Source: Phytopythium helicoides (taxonomy: Eukaryota; Oomycota; Peronosporomycetes; Pythiales; Pythiaceae). From it: a stretch of 64,000 bases of DNA. This document shows positions 29,932-39,513 of this stretch, in pieces. Below the pieces are notes generated by a model that was not told the origin of the DNA, did not search any database, and saw nothing but the letters and a program-made list of their open reading frames with translations. Both the position numbers and the translations under genes were made by a program. The DNA is taken from positions 462,946 to 526,945 of the forward strand of contig JANFNE010000021.1 in NCBI GenBank assembly GCA_024867545.1, read 5' to 3'. The number at the start of each line of letters is the position of its first letter. Position 1 is the stretch's first letter.

Positions 29932-31987
29932 TTAATGGGGCTGGGACTGCCGGGATTCGTCGACTGGGTCACTTTTCTCGCTGGTGCCCAACGAAACCTG
30001 AGGAGGCACGCTCGATCGAACGTGGCGCTTACCTTTGTCAACCTCCATATATAGTAGCATCGACTTGCGCACTTCCTCCTTTTTCGAGTCCTTAGTGCGC
30101 CACAAATCTCGCTAGAGTATCAATCAATGCGCTCAATCAGTAGGATGCATACCCATCGGCTTTTGGTTCCCTTACCTCTTTCACGCGTGTTGTCTCAACG
30201 GCATCATGGAGGCGCTCCTCGAGCTCCCAGCAATATCGTTGCCATTTTTCTCTTTCTGATATTTGGCTTCCAATGATGAATGCATGGATGCACGTTAGAT
30301 GTTTATCGATGCCTAAGAACACAAGCTCACTTACTCATCGACGAGGGCTCGTAAATCAAGCGCTGCTTTCTTGGCGGCACTGAAATCGGTCTCTGCGCGT
30401 TTTAGTAATACTTGAAATTCGGCAGCTAGTAGGAGTGTATGGTAAGTTCAAGCGCTCGGACTCTGTGAGAATGCTCGCTTCTATGAGGTACAAACCTTTT
30501 TCATTGGCGCGACGAGTCTCGTTTTCTGAGACCTCATATTTCTTTCGGAGCTGTTGTAGCTCGCGGATTTGGTTGTCATTTGATGCCGTGGACGCTGCAA
30601 AAGCTTCTCTCAGTCGAGCTTTTGCCCTCTACGAAAACCAAGGAAGCAGACGTGAGATCACCGGATGCAAGGACACCGCATCATCCCTCGCTACTTCTTG
30701 ATATACCTCGCAGTCTTCGACTTGAGTCCGAAGTGCATCGCGCTCGGCTGACAATTCCTACATGATGCGTGGGTCAGAGGCACATGAGAAAACGAGAATG
30801 AAGCAGACCTTCAAATGAAAACTGAGGCATGGGCACCGCAAAGGTTGCTGCTACTTCGTCCAACAACGCGTCGTTCGTCGATACAACGTCCGCAACCCCA
30901 TCAGAAGTTCCTGCAAAAAATCAAGGCCCTGAATCGTTCAGTTGCGGCACAAATTACCCAGCATCCAGGTTCGCACAGCCCACCAAGTTGTATGCCAAGA
31001 GATCGCAAATCCCCTTGCAAAAGCGTCGGGCCGTCGCGGCGAGCGTAGAGCGGAAGTAATGCCAACGCAGAGTCGCGAACGCTTGGACGACCAGGCACAC
31101 CGTCGCTATCCAGAGCTCTGTCGACGTTGTCGTGGTTTGTTCGCAAGTGTTGCTGCCTCGGCCACACGTTCATGATCAGCAATCGGATCCAAATCAACTG
31201 CTTACACCTATACAGTATGATACCTTGAGGGCCGCTAGCGCCTGGTCGGTCAGCGGGCCATTCTCGTCGCAAAACGAATTCCAGAGCATCTTCACGCCGA
31301 CGCGTGCCCAGCTGGGCGAATCAGCCTGGAGCTCCAAGGGTTTTGTAGTGGTTTGGGCAACTGCATCGTGGAGCTTGACGACCTGCTGCCCGAGAAAGTC
31401 GAGGCACTGCTGCTTCTCTTTCTGCAGTGAACCGTAAATGTGACTACTGCTTTCAAGTGATGGAAAAGACGGTCCGCACCAGTTGGAGCTCGTACTCGTG
31501 GAACCGCAGCTCCTGGGCGTACACGGCTGCCTGGAGCGTCTCGAGCTGCTTGCGAAGCTCACGGGTGTCGGCGTAGAAGGTCTAGCGCACAGCAGAGACA
31601 GCGTGAGGTCCCGTGTTTACCGTGAGACAGGTTACGAGTCCCTCTCGACACCTTGATGCCCTGCACGTGCCGGCATCCTTTCTGCGGTCCCCATCAGCAG
31701 CAGCAGCACAACAGCACGACGCCCATCAGTCGATTCTCGACGGTCTCCGCGTCGTCGAAAATCCTCAACAACAACAAAAAATAAAAAACAGAGCGCACCA
31801 TACCCAGCAATAGAGGAAGAGCTCCTTGGCGCCGCATTCCTGGCAGCAATACCTCGAGAGCTTCTTGAGCGCCTCGCTGATTTCTCGTCCGAAACACGCG
31901 GCAGAGCGGGCCGTCAGCAAACAAAATCCGACCTGAGGCGGAATCCTACGGTACGTTTCCTCACGCGGTGGGGGACCTGTGGCCCAT
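29932..31987 (-). CDS. Unknown Cys-motif coiled-coil protein, eleven exons
   Basis: Eleven exons join in phase to 395 residues: 31987-31965, 31876-31804, 31581-31480, 31421-31224, 31152-30984, 30910-30809, 30747-30707, 30628-30496, 30425-30335, 30251-30176, 30111-29932. The N-terminus has RYCCQECGAKELFLYC, a small cysteine cluster that may bind zinc. Residues about 33-80 and 220-370 are coiled coil (TFYADTRELRKQLETLQ; EKWQRYCWELEERLHDAVE). Introns are 58-88 nt except one of 222 nt that carries CTG and TTG runs. The first exon and the acceptor at 30252 (AAAG rather than CAG) are the least secure joins. No function can be named. Confidence 0.62.
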
Positions 31988-32503
31988 GTTAAACCGCCCG
32001 TGGTCTCCTCACGCGTCCAAGCCTCGCAGCCGCGGGGTGCCACGCTCCGGAGCAGCCGAGTCCAGCGCCGCTCCGCGCGTTTCGCTTCAACCGGGTCCAG
32101 CTCCGAGAAAAGCAGCCATTTTTCGCGCCGTCAATACAAACCGCAAGTCAAAGGCCGAACGCTCCGCGCGCGCGCCGGCCGAAACCGCCGCATACTGAAC
32201 CCAAGTCAAACCAAATTTTTCACGCGGAAGCCGCGGCGAAGGCGCCCAAGTACCCACTTCAACTGGCCCGTCTACGCGCGCATACAAACGCCGACATGTC
32301 GGTCCGCACTGAGAAGCCGCCGCCCCTTCCCGTGGAGAAATAAGCGGAAAAGATACGTGCCCATCCTCTTGTCTATGTTGCCCTTCGGCAATTCCTCGAC
32401 GCGAGCCGGCGGCCACGGATCGCGATCATTGCTCAACTCGCCAGCAGCAGCAGAAGCCCAGCCCAGTCCCAAGCAGAAGACAGCGCTCCGACCGACGCGG
32501 TAC
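31988..32503. promoter_or_regulatory. Divergent region between the coiled-coil gene and MAPEG
   Basis: The 516 bases between two divergent starts contain GCATACTGAACCCAAGTCA at 32190-32208, which recurs exactly at 39041-39059 upstream of PSS. An open frame continues upstream of the MAPEG ATG on the plus strand but is Arg/Ser-rich and unlike the family, so it is treated as untranslated or chance. Confidence 0.5.
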
Positions 32504-33082
32504 ATGTCGGTGACGGCGGTGCACGTATCGCTGTTCCCGGCGCACGGCGCGATACCCCTCGTGGTCGTCGGCGCGGGGCTCGTGAACGCGTGGGCGGCCC
32601 ACAAGGTCGGCGTCGCCAGGCGCGCGTTCAACGTGCCCTACCCGCAGATGTACGCCGAGAAGAGCGACAAGCACGCCAAGGAGTTCAACTGCGTGCAGCG
32701 CGCGCACCAGAACACGCTCGAGCAGCTCCCGCTCTTCTACACGCTGCTTTTCACGTCCGCGTAGGTTTCTCCATTTGCCATTTTTTGTGATTGGTGGGCG
32801 AGGTCTGACCGAGGGTTTGCCACAACAGTATCTACCGTCCCAAGGTCGCCGTCGCGGCCGGCGTGGTTCGCATCCTAGGTTTTATCTTCTACATCAATGG
32901 CTACTCGTCTGGAGATCCAAAGAACAGAAGAAGAGGAGGATTTGGTGAGTCGCAGACTTGGCTCTTGCATACACCGAGACGAGGTCGCTAACGCTTGCTA
33001 TTTGTGTTTATCAGGAGAGCTCGCAACGTTAGTTCAGCTAGGCTTGACCATCGAAGCATCCGTCCGGCTGCTTCGAAGCTAG
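32504..33082 (+). CDS. MAPEG-family membrane protein (MGST3-like), copy 1
   Basis: Exons 32504-32760, 32829-32944 and 33015-33082 encode 146 residues. The MAPEG pattern is present: a first membrane helix (IPLVVVGAGLVNAWAAHKVG), the loop ending [16 protein letters not shown], a second helix (LFYTLLFTSA), [28 protein letters not shown] and a last helix (LATLVQLGLTIEASVRLL). MGST3-type enzymes conjugate glutathione or reduce lipid hydroperoxides in ER or mitochondrial outer membrane. Its two introns sit at the same codon positions and phases as introns 2 and 3 of the paralog at 36170-36828. The latter has one extra, earlier intron. Confidence 0.9.
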
Positions 33083-33899
33083 CCATCCAAATCACCTCCA
33101 GAGTAGCAGAAAGTGAGAGACTGACAAGAGAATGAAGAGAGAAGAGAGACTCCAGTGAAGTCTGAAGGAGAAGAGAAAGATGAAGTTGAAAGCGAAGAGA
33201 TGAAGAAGAAGGAGATGGCAGGAAGCCATGAAGCCACGAAGCTGACCGATCGAGAAGGTCGCGTACGACGCCGGCGAGAGCACCCTCTAGAGCCCACAGC
33301 CTCATGCAGGTCAATTGGAAACTGCAGCCCACGAGTGGATGTCAACGTCTCCCCTCTGGGAAGGAAAGAGGAGGGGCAGTGCTCGAGGAGACCACACCCT
33401 ACCGTAGCAAGAGCCGACAAGGCGACCGTCCCACATCGAGACGGTTGCCGTCGTGTCGAGCCCAGGAAGATCACGAGTCCGCGCAAGCAGCGCGCGCGCT
33501 CACGCCCGGCAAACCCAACTGCGAGTCGATAGGAAGCTGCAGACGATTTCACAACATGAGTTGACCCACCGTAGTCTAGTGCAGAAGTATAGTAAATGCA
33601 AATACCAAGCGCACAACAACTTGATCAGTTTGTTTTTACAGTAGCACTGCTGCTCCTTGTCCATCGTGTCAATGCACATTCCGGTGGCAGGACCAATGTT
33701 GGAGAGTCTATGAGCGCAGTGGGCTTGTTGATTCGAGCTTACCAAGCTGTTTAGTTTGTGCGCGTTGGATGATTTGACCACGTTTGACAAGTGAGGACAC
33801 GTGATTCGGTAATTGTTGGCTGTCATAAGCTTATGAGAGGCAACGCTAAAGAGGTAATGCACACGCAGCTCTGCGCATGGCAGGCTGGATCAATGACGC
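33083..33899. other. Convergent intergenic region, GA-rich part
   Basis: The 817 bases between MAPEG copy 1 and ATIC hold no supported gene. Roughly 33110-33240 is strongly purine-rich on the plus strand (repeated GAAGAG and GATGAAG words), which makes Lys/Glu-rich open frames by chance. Confidence 0.5.
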
Positions 33900-35477
33900 T
33901 TAGTGGTGGAACAGACGCAGGTTCGAGAAAGCCATCGTCATGCCGTACTCCTCGCACGCAGCCTTGACGTCGCCGTCGCGGTTGCTGCCGCCCGGCTGCG
34001 TGATGAACTTGACGCCAAGCTTGGCGGCGTGGTCGATCGAGTCACGGAACGGGAAGAAGGCGTCAGACGCGAGGCTCACGTCCGTGAGCGAGGCCAAGAA
34101 CTCCTCCTTCTCCTGCTCCGTGAGCGGGGCGGGTGCCGTCTCGAACAGCTCGTTGAACGTGGCACGCTCAGCGGGGGCCATGTCTCCCTCAATGTAGCGC
34201 ACGCGGGCGTTGACGCGCTCCTGGCGCTTCACCGACGGCTTGAACGCCAGAGCCTGCACCTTCGGGTGCTGACGCAGGTGCCAAATGGCCACCTTGCGAC
34301 CGGCAAGCTTGACGCAGTCAACACGCGACTGCTGGCCGGCACCAACACCAATCATCTGGCCGTCCTTAGCGTAGCCAACAGAGTTCGACTGCGTGTACTT
34401 GAGCGTGATGGCCGCAAGGATCAGGTCACGCTGCTTGGCATCCGTGAGCGCGCCGGCTCCCGACGTCTGCACGTCCGCGAGGTGGGCGGCCGAGAAGACG
34501 ACATCGTTGCGCTTCTGCGAGAAAGTAATGCCCGCAACCTCGCGGAACTCGTACTCGGGGAGCTTGAAGTTCGGGTCGGCCTCCAGCACAATGAAGTTGC
34601 CGCCCTTCTTGGCCTTGAGGATCTCGAACGCAGCCGGCTCGTAGCCCGGCGCGATGATACCGTCGCTGACCTCGCGCTTGAGAATCTTGGCAGTCGCCTC
34701 ATCCACAACGTCGCTGACGGCGACAAAGTCGCCGAAGCTCGACAGCGGGTCGGCGTTACGCGCGCGCAGGTACGCGAGCGACAGCGGCGTGAGCTTGGTC
34801 GAGGCACCGACCTCGTAAGCCGCGTGCAGCGACTGGTCCAGCTCGACGGCGACAGCAGCACCCGCAGGGCTCACGTGCTTGAACGAGGCAGCGGCAGGCA
34901 GGTTGAGCGACTGGCGAAGCTCGCGCACGAGCTGGTAGGCGTTGGCCGCGTCCAGCAGGTTGATGTAGCCGGGGGTTCCGTTGCGCACCTGGAAGGGCAG
35001 CTTCTGCGAGGCCAGGCTGAGGATAGCGGCCGGCTTCTGGTGCGGGTTGCAGCCGTACTTGAGCGGGAACTCGTTCTTGTAGACGCGAGTGACGGTGGGC
35101 GCCTGCTGTCCGAGCTGTCCGTTGAGCCACGAGGAGATGGCCGAGTCATACGAGGCGGCGAGCGAGAAGGCGGCGGCAGGCGCAGCGGCGGCGGAACTCG
35201 ATGGTGGTCTGGTTCTGGTTGCCCTTGAGCTCGTCGAGCAGCTCCGGGTACTGCTTGGGGCTCGTGCAGATGACGACGGCCTTGTGGTTCTTGGCAGACG
35301 AGCGCAGCATGGACGGCCCGCCGATATCGATGTTCTCAATGCACGTGTCGAAGTCTCCGCCACTGGCCACGGCGGCCTCGAACGCGTACAAGTTGAGCAC
35401 GACGAGGTCGATGGGCTTGATGTCGTTGGCGGCCATCTCGGCCTCGTGCTGCGCGTTGCCGCGCACGCCGAGCAGCG

Positions 35478-35515
<38 letters not shown>

Positions 35516-35748
35516 TCCATGATCTCGGGCGAGCCCGTGTAGGTGGACACGTCGGTCACGGGCAGCTGCGCGTCGCGCAGCGCCTTGGCCGTGCCGCCGG
35601 TCGACAGCAGCTCGACGCCCTGGCTGGCGAGGAAGGTGGCGAGCTCCACGACGCCCGTCTTGTCGCTCACGGACAGCAGCGCGCGGCGCACGGGCACGAG
35701 CGACTGCGTGGCGCCAGCCGCCGACACGGCGTGCAGGATGTGGCTCAT
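33900..35748 (-). CDS. ATIC: Bifunctional purine enzyme ATIC/PurH, one frame break
   Basis: The gene encodes AICAR formyltransferase and IMP cyclohydrolase, the last two steps of purine synthesis. The N-terminal cyclohydrolase domain (35748 to about 35195) has [30 protein letters not shown] and [15 protein letters not shown]. The transformylase part (about 35170 to 33900) has [13 protein letters not shown], the catalytic Lys-His in [26 protein letters not shown] and a complete C-terminus ending NLRLFHH. The two parts are in different frames; the change falls in a GC-only run between about 35168 and 35196 with no splice signals and equals one extra base. Since the protein is otherwise intact, a consensus error is the simplest reading. 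Confidence 0.9.
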
Positions 35749-35783
35749 CTTGGGCGGGGGCTGGACGCGGAGCGGCGGATTCG

Positions 35784-35922
35784 CGAATGGCTCGGCCCGC
35801 AGCCTTGGAGCTGCTGGAATCGCCGTGTTTGCGTCGCCCGTGTCGGTGGTGGTGGTGCGTCAGCGCCGCGGAGAGGGGTTTTGGCCAATCGGAGAGCGCG
35901 GAAGGAGGGGTTTTGGCCACTC
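35784..35922 (-). promoter_or_regulatory. ATIC promoter: initiator and two CCAAT-type copies
   Basis: On the minus strand CCATTCG (35790-35784) fits the oomycete initiator 40 bases before the ATG and is followed by GAATCCGCC, as in BiP. GGGGTTTTGGCCAAT at 35875-35889 and GGGGTTTTGGCCACT at 35907-35921 are two copies of the extended CCAAT element, 32 bases apart. The second has lost the CCAAT core. Confidence 0.6.
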
Positions 35923-36169
35923 AGAGGGCGGGGATGAGGACGCCGAGCAACAAGGTGGCGAGCCGATCATCCATCACGGGCTCAACTAAATAGTCTGTCA
36001 CGGTACGGGTAGATGCCAAGTTGAAGTCAAGAGGCAGGCCAACGAAACGAGTTGCTGGGATCGAGGACGGAGAAGGTCTGTATTTGGAGCTAAAGGTGGG
36101 GTTCTCTAGTGGCTTGGAGGCGTCTCGCTTCAGACGTGGTTTCTTCTCGGTGTCTAGTTGAGCACCGCT

Positions 36170-36828
36170 CTAGAGAACGCCCATGATGCGCAGGCTCGTC
36201 TCGATCGTGAGCACGAGGCTGGCGAGGAGACCCAGGTAGCCTGAAAAATCGCCAGCACAGTCAGAATCCTCTTGTCATAGTTCCACGAGCAGCTACAGCA
36301 CATGAACCACGCACCGAATCCGCCCTGCATGCGCTTCTGCGGGTCACCCGTCGAGTAGCCACGGATGTATGCGATGAAGCCGAGGATGCGGACGACGCCA
36401 GCGATGGCAGCAAGTTCCGGGCGGTAGAATCTGCCCCCACAAAAGTCCTCGAGACCGTTAGATTCCCGCATCCCACCAATGGCGAGGCGCCGTCCGTGCA
36501 CGCACCCCGAGGTGAAGAGCAGCACGAGGAAAATGGGGATGTTCTCGAGCACGTTCTGGTGCGCGCGCTGCACGCAGTTGAAGGCCTTGGCGTTCTTGTT
36601 GTCCTTTTCCGCGTACATCTGCTCATACACGCGCAGCAACCAGCGTCAGCGCCGCCAAACCGAGACACTCAGTCCGCAGAGAGCGCGCACCGTCGGGTAC
36701 GGCACGTCGTAGAGCTTGCGCGCCTTGCCGACCTTCACGCCGGCCCAGAGGTTGACGAACGTGAGCAGCACGATGAGCAGCGGCAGAGCGCCGTGCGCCG
36801 GCTGGAGCTCGAGCTGCGCGGATGCCAT
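36170..36828 (-). CDS. MAPEG-family membrane protein (MGST3-like), copy 2
   Basis: Exons 36828-36691, 36618-36506, 36430-36315 and 36240-36170 encode 145 residues. Motifs parallel copy 1: [73 protein letters not shown] and a last helix ending SLRIMGVL. Introns are 72-75 nt. The first intron, after PYPT, is absent from copy 1, while the other two share position and phase, so the copies are true paralogs. Predicted function is glutathione transferase or peroxidase on membranes, by family only. Confidence 0.9.
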
Positions 36829-37540
36829 GGGCTCGGGGCTTCGGTCTGGGGGGCTTGACGTGATTGCGGGCCGGCGAATCGCGGAGTGAGCTGCGCTGGC
36901 ACGCGGCAACCAACGAGCGGACACGGACTCGGGATTTAGGCTTGTATTGAGAGCGTTCTGGAGTCGGAGTCAGCTTGCGTTCACTATGCGGACTGGAGAT
37001 AGAGGCTCGACGCGATCCGACATGCGGATGCCGTAATCCGAAGCGGTGCCAATGGAGAGGAGCGTAGTGCCGGTGGTGAAAGTGGGCCAGGCAACTAGTG
37101 AGAGCACGGGGCTCTCGCGTGCCAATGGCGCATGACACGTGGGCGGCGGTGGCGGCGCAGCAGGAGACGAACCGACTGGCAGATTGCGGCAATCGCGCAA
37201 AATGGCCGCTGTCGCAATCGCCTGATCAGCACTCGCGCACACATTCCTGGAAAAGGCAACTTGCAGGTCAGACGAGAATCCACCGAACGCGTAGAAGAGA
37301 AAGAAGTGAATTCGCTGCGACGGGCTAGATGCTTACTGTAGCATAGCGTTCTTTCTGATGGCGAGAGCGATTGCAGGTCCACTCCTTGTCGGTGAGCCAC
37401 AGCAACTTTTTGCAGAGATTTTTCAAGTTGTCAAGAACTCTTTGGATATGTGGTTGATCAATGATCGGGCTCTAAGTGTTGCCGTTTTAGCGCCTGGCGC
37501 TAAGCTTAGCCTAACTGTATCGTACTACTTGGCACCTCGC
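36829..37540. other. Intergenic region upstream of MAPEG copy 2
   Basis: These 712 bases separate the start of MAPEG copy 2 from the 3' end of PSS, both on the minus strand. No gene is supported. TACTGTAGC occurs at 37334-37342, a short word seen near several gene ends and in introns of this window. Confidence 0.5.
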
Positions 37541-38933
37541 TCACTGGAGCTTGGCCTTGGCGACGCTCTTGTCCTTGTTGAAGAACGTAAAGTAAACGGT
37601 CGACCCGCCAACCAGAACCGTGAAGATCGCCGCCCAAATCAGCTTGATGTAGAGCGGGAATGGCGCCGTGAACATGCCTTGTCCGTGCTTGACGATCACA
37701 AGCACTTCAGAGCAAACGACGGCGATTCCAAGCCACGCTCGAGGGCCAATTTTCTTGACGGGAACATGGCTCATGCCGTCGTAGCTCATTGTGAAAGTAC
37801 AGAAGATGTAGTACTCGGCAACCGCGTAGCTGCCTGCCGAGTACCAGATCGCGAGGCGCCACACATTCAGTGAGCTCGAGGCGGGCACCCACAGCACCGT
37901 CTTGAGGAAGAACGAGTTGAGCATCATGACGGAAAGAATGACGACCATACTCATCACCCGCCAGAAGCGGCTCGCCGAGCGGAAGATCTTCCAGTCGTAC
38001 GCAAGCCAATACGCGGGAGTGAATTGCGCAAGCGCGCGCTTGGCCTTGCCACTCAGATTGGGGATCTTGCGAATGCCAACCCAGTTAAACTTGCGCATCT
38101 CAAAGTAGCGGCAGATCTTCATGCCAACGTAGATGCCGGCAGCATTGCACGTGAAGATGTCGTAGAAGAGGTGGTCCCACCAGCACTCATTAAAGTTGGC
38201 GAGCCAGTGGCGGAAGGTGATCTCGTACAGCTCAAACATGACGCTCAGGATCCACGAGATGATCGTGCTGCGCACCATGACGGAGCCCACAATCCAGCCG
38301 AAGAAGTGCATGATCACGAACCGATCGAAAAACGTGTTGCGCAGGTTGGCAAAGTTCGACTCGGGGTTCTCGGGCGTGTAGATGCGGCAGTCCGATGCGT
38401 ACGAGGTCTCTGGCAGCTCATCGCCAAGCTGAGGGTCGAAGACCTTCATAAACGCGCGCGCGTCGTCCGTGCGCAGGAAGAGCAGGAAGACAAGCAGCAT
38501 CTCGTAGAGGATGAACATGCCGGTGAGCACGCGCCAGACGATGGGGTGCGGGCGCACAAAGTGCCCGTCTGGCAGCTGCAGCGCGCAGTAGGTGAGGAAG
38601 AAGAGGCCCCGCGTACTTGATGCCGCGCTTCATGTCTGCGACGCGCTGCTCGGCCGGGTCCTCGAGCTGCGCCACGCGCTCGTGGAAGGCGGCGTACACG
38701 ATCCAGAGCATGAGCAGCAGCCCGCAGGAGAGCGTGTGCGGGTTGCTGATCCACTCGCGCTCGTTCTCGTCGTCCACCGTCACGTTCTCCTCCATGCTCC
38801 ACTTGCGGTTCTCGTAGTTGCTGCTGCGCTCCGAGCCGTAGACCGACGGGTCGTCCGCCAGGTCCGAGTTCTTGCGCACGCGCAGCACCTCTCGCTGCTG
38901 CTGCTCCGTCACGGGGTCGTCCATGGCCGCCAT
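37541..38933 (-). CDS. Phosphatidylserine synthase (PSS1/2 type), one frame break
   Basis: The gene encodes a multi-span ER enzyme that exchanges the head group of PE or PC for serine. The N-terminal part (38933 to about 38611) carries an acidic cytosolic tail and a first membrane segment (LLLMLWIVYAAFHERVA). The rest (about 38606 to 37541) contains FYDIFTCNAAGIYVGMKIC after NECWWDHL, the PSS signature, and several further membrane helices. The two parts are one frame apart. The break is at a CCCC run (38607-38610 on the plus strand); one G fewer on the coding strand would restore YAGLFFLTYC. With that change the protein has 463 residues. The lone-base change in a homopolymer suggests a consensus error. 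Confidence 0.88.
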
Positions 38934-39513
38934 GGTCCGCAGTGGGCTCCGGCAGCTCCTTACCAGTGAGGTTGCAGCAACGGGGAAACTTGGCGAATGA
39001 ATCGGAGGGGTGGATGGCGCCGGTTTACCCATCAAGATTCGCATACTGAACCCAAGTCACGCGCGCTCATGACTCTGGTGCCGGCGCCATTTCTCTCGTC
39101 GAGGAGCGAGGAGTGTGGGCGGCTGCTTGCGCCCCCGCAAGGGACTGCGTGATCGCCAGCTGCGTTGATGCCGACGTGGCGTGGAACCAGTCGAGAGCGC
39201 GAGGAAGATGAGGACTTGAAATGCAAGGTTGAAGTGCTTTCCCAGGCGTGTGCAACTTGGCTATGAGCAACGGGAGGAGCATGAATTGGAATGAACCGCA
39301 CGCTCGAATTGAGCATCGGGCCAAACGCACAACACGCCGAGCTGTGTGGCGCTCTCGTTGAGCTGGAGATCGGGAGCGAATCTGCACAACGAGGTTGATT
39401 ATTACTATCGGCGAAGGGATCCACAATCGATTCGAGCAGAATGCGGCGCATTCCGTGGTGTCATTTGTCTCCTGCTATCATTTGAATGAACGGAAGCTAC
39501 CTACGCTGAAGGT
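38934..39513. other. Intergenic region upstream of PSS
   Basis: The 580 bases between the PSS start and the end of the PI3K-like gene have no supported gene. GCATACTGAACCCAAGTCA at 39041-39059, 108 bases from the PSS ATG, is identical to 32190-32208. Confidence 0.55.

Noticed and set aside
31979..32503. N-terminal extension of MAPEG copy 1 (in-frame for 175 codons upstream)
   Set aside because: The extension is Arg/Ser-rich, lacks conservation with copy 2, and would precede the first membrane helix with an atypical tail.
33903..35228. Plus-strand open frame of 441 residues over ATIC
   Set aside because: Antisense shadow; composition is biased and ATIC motifs lie on the minus strand.
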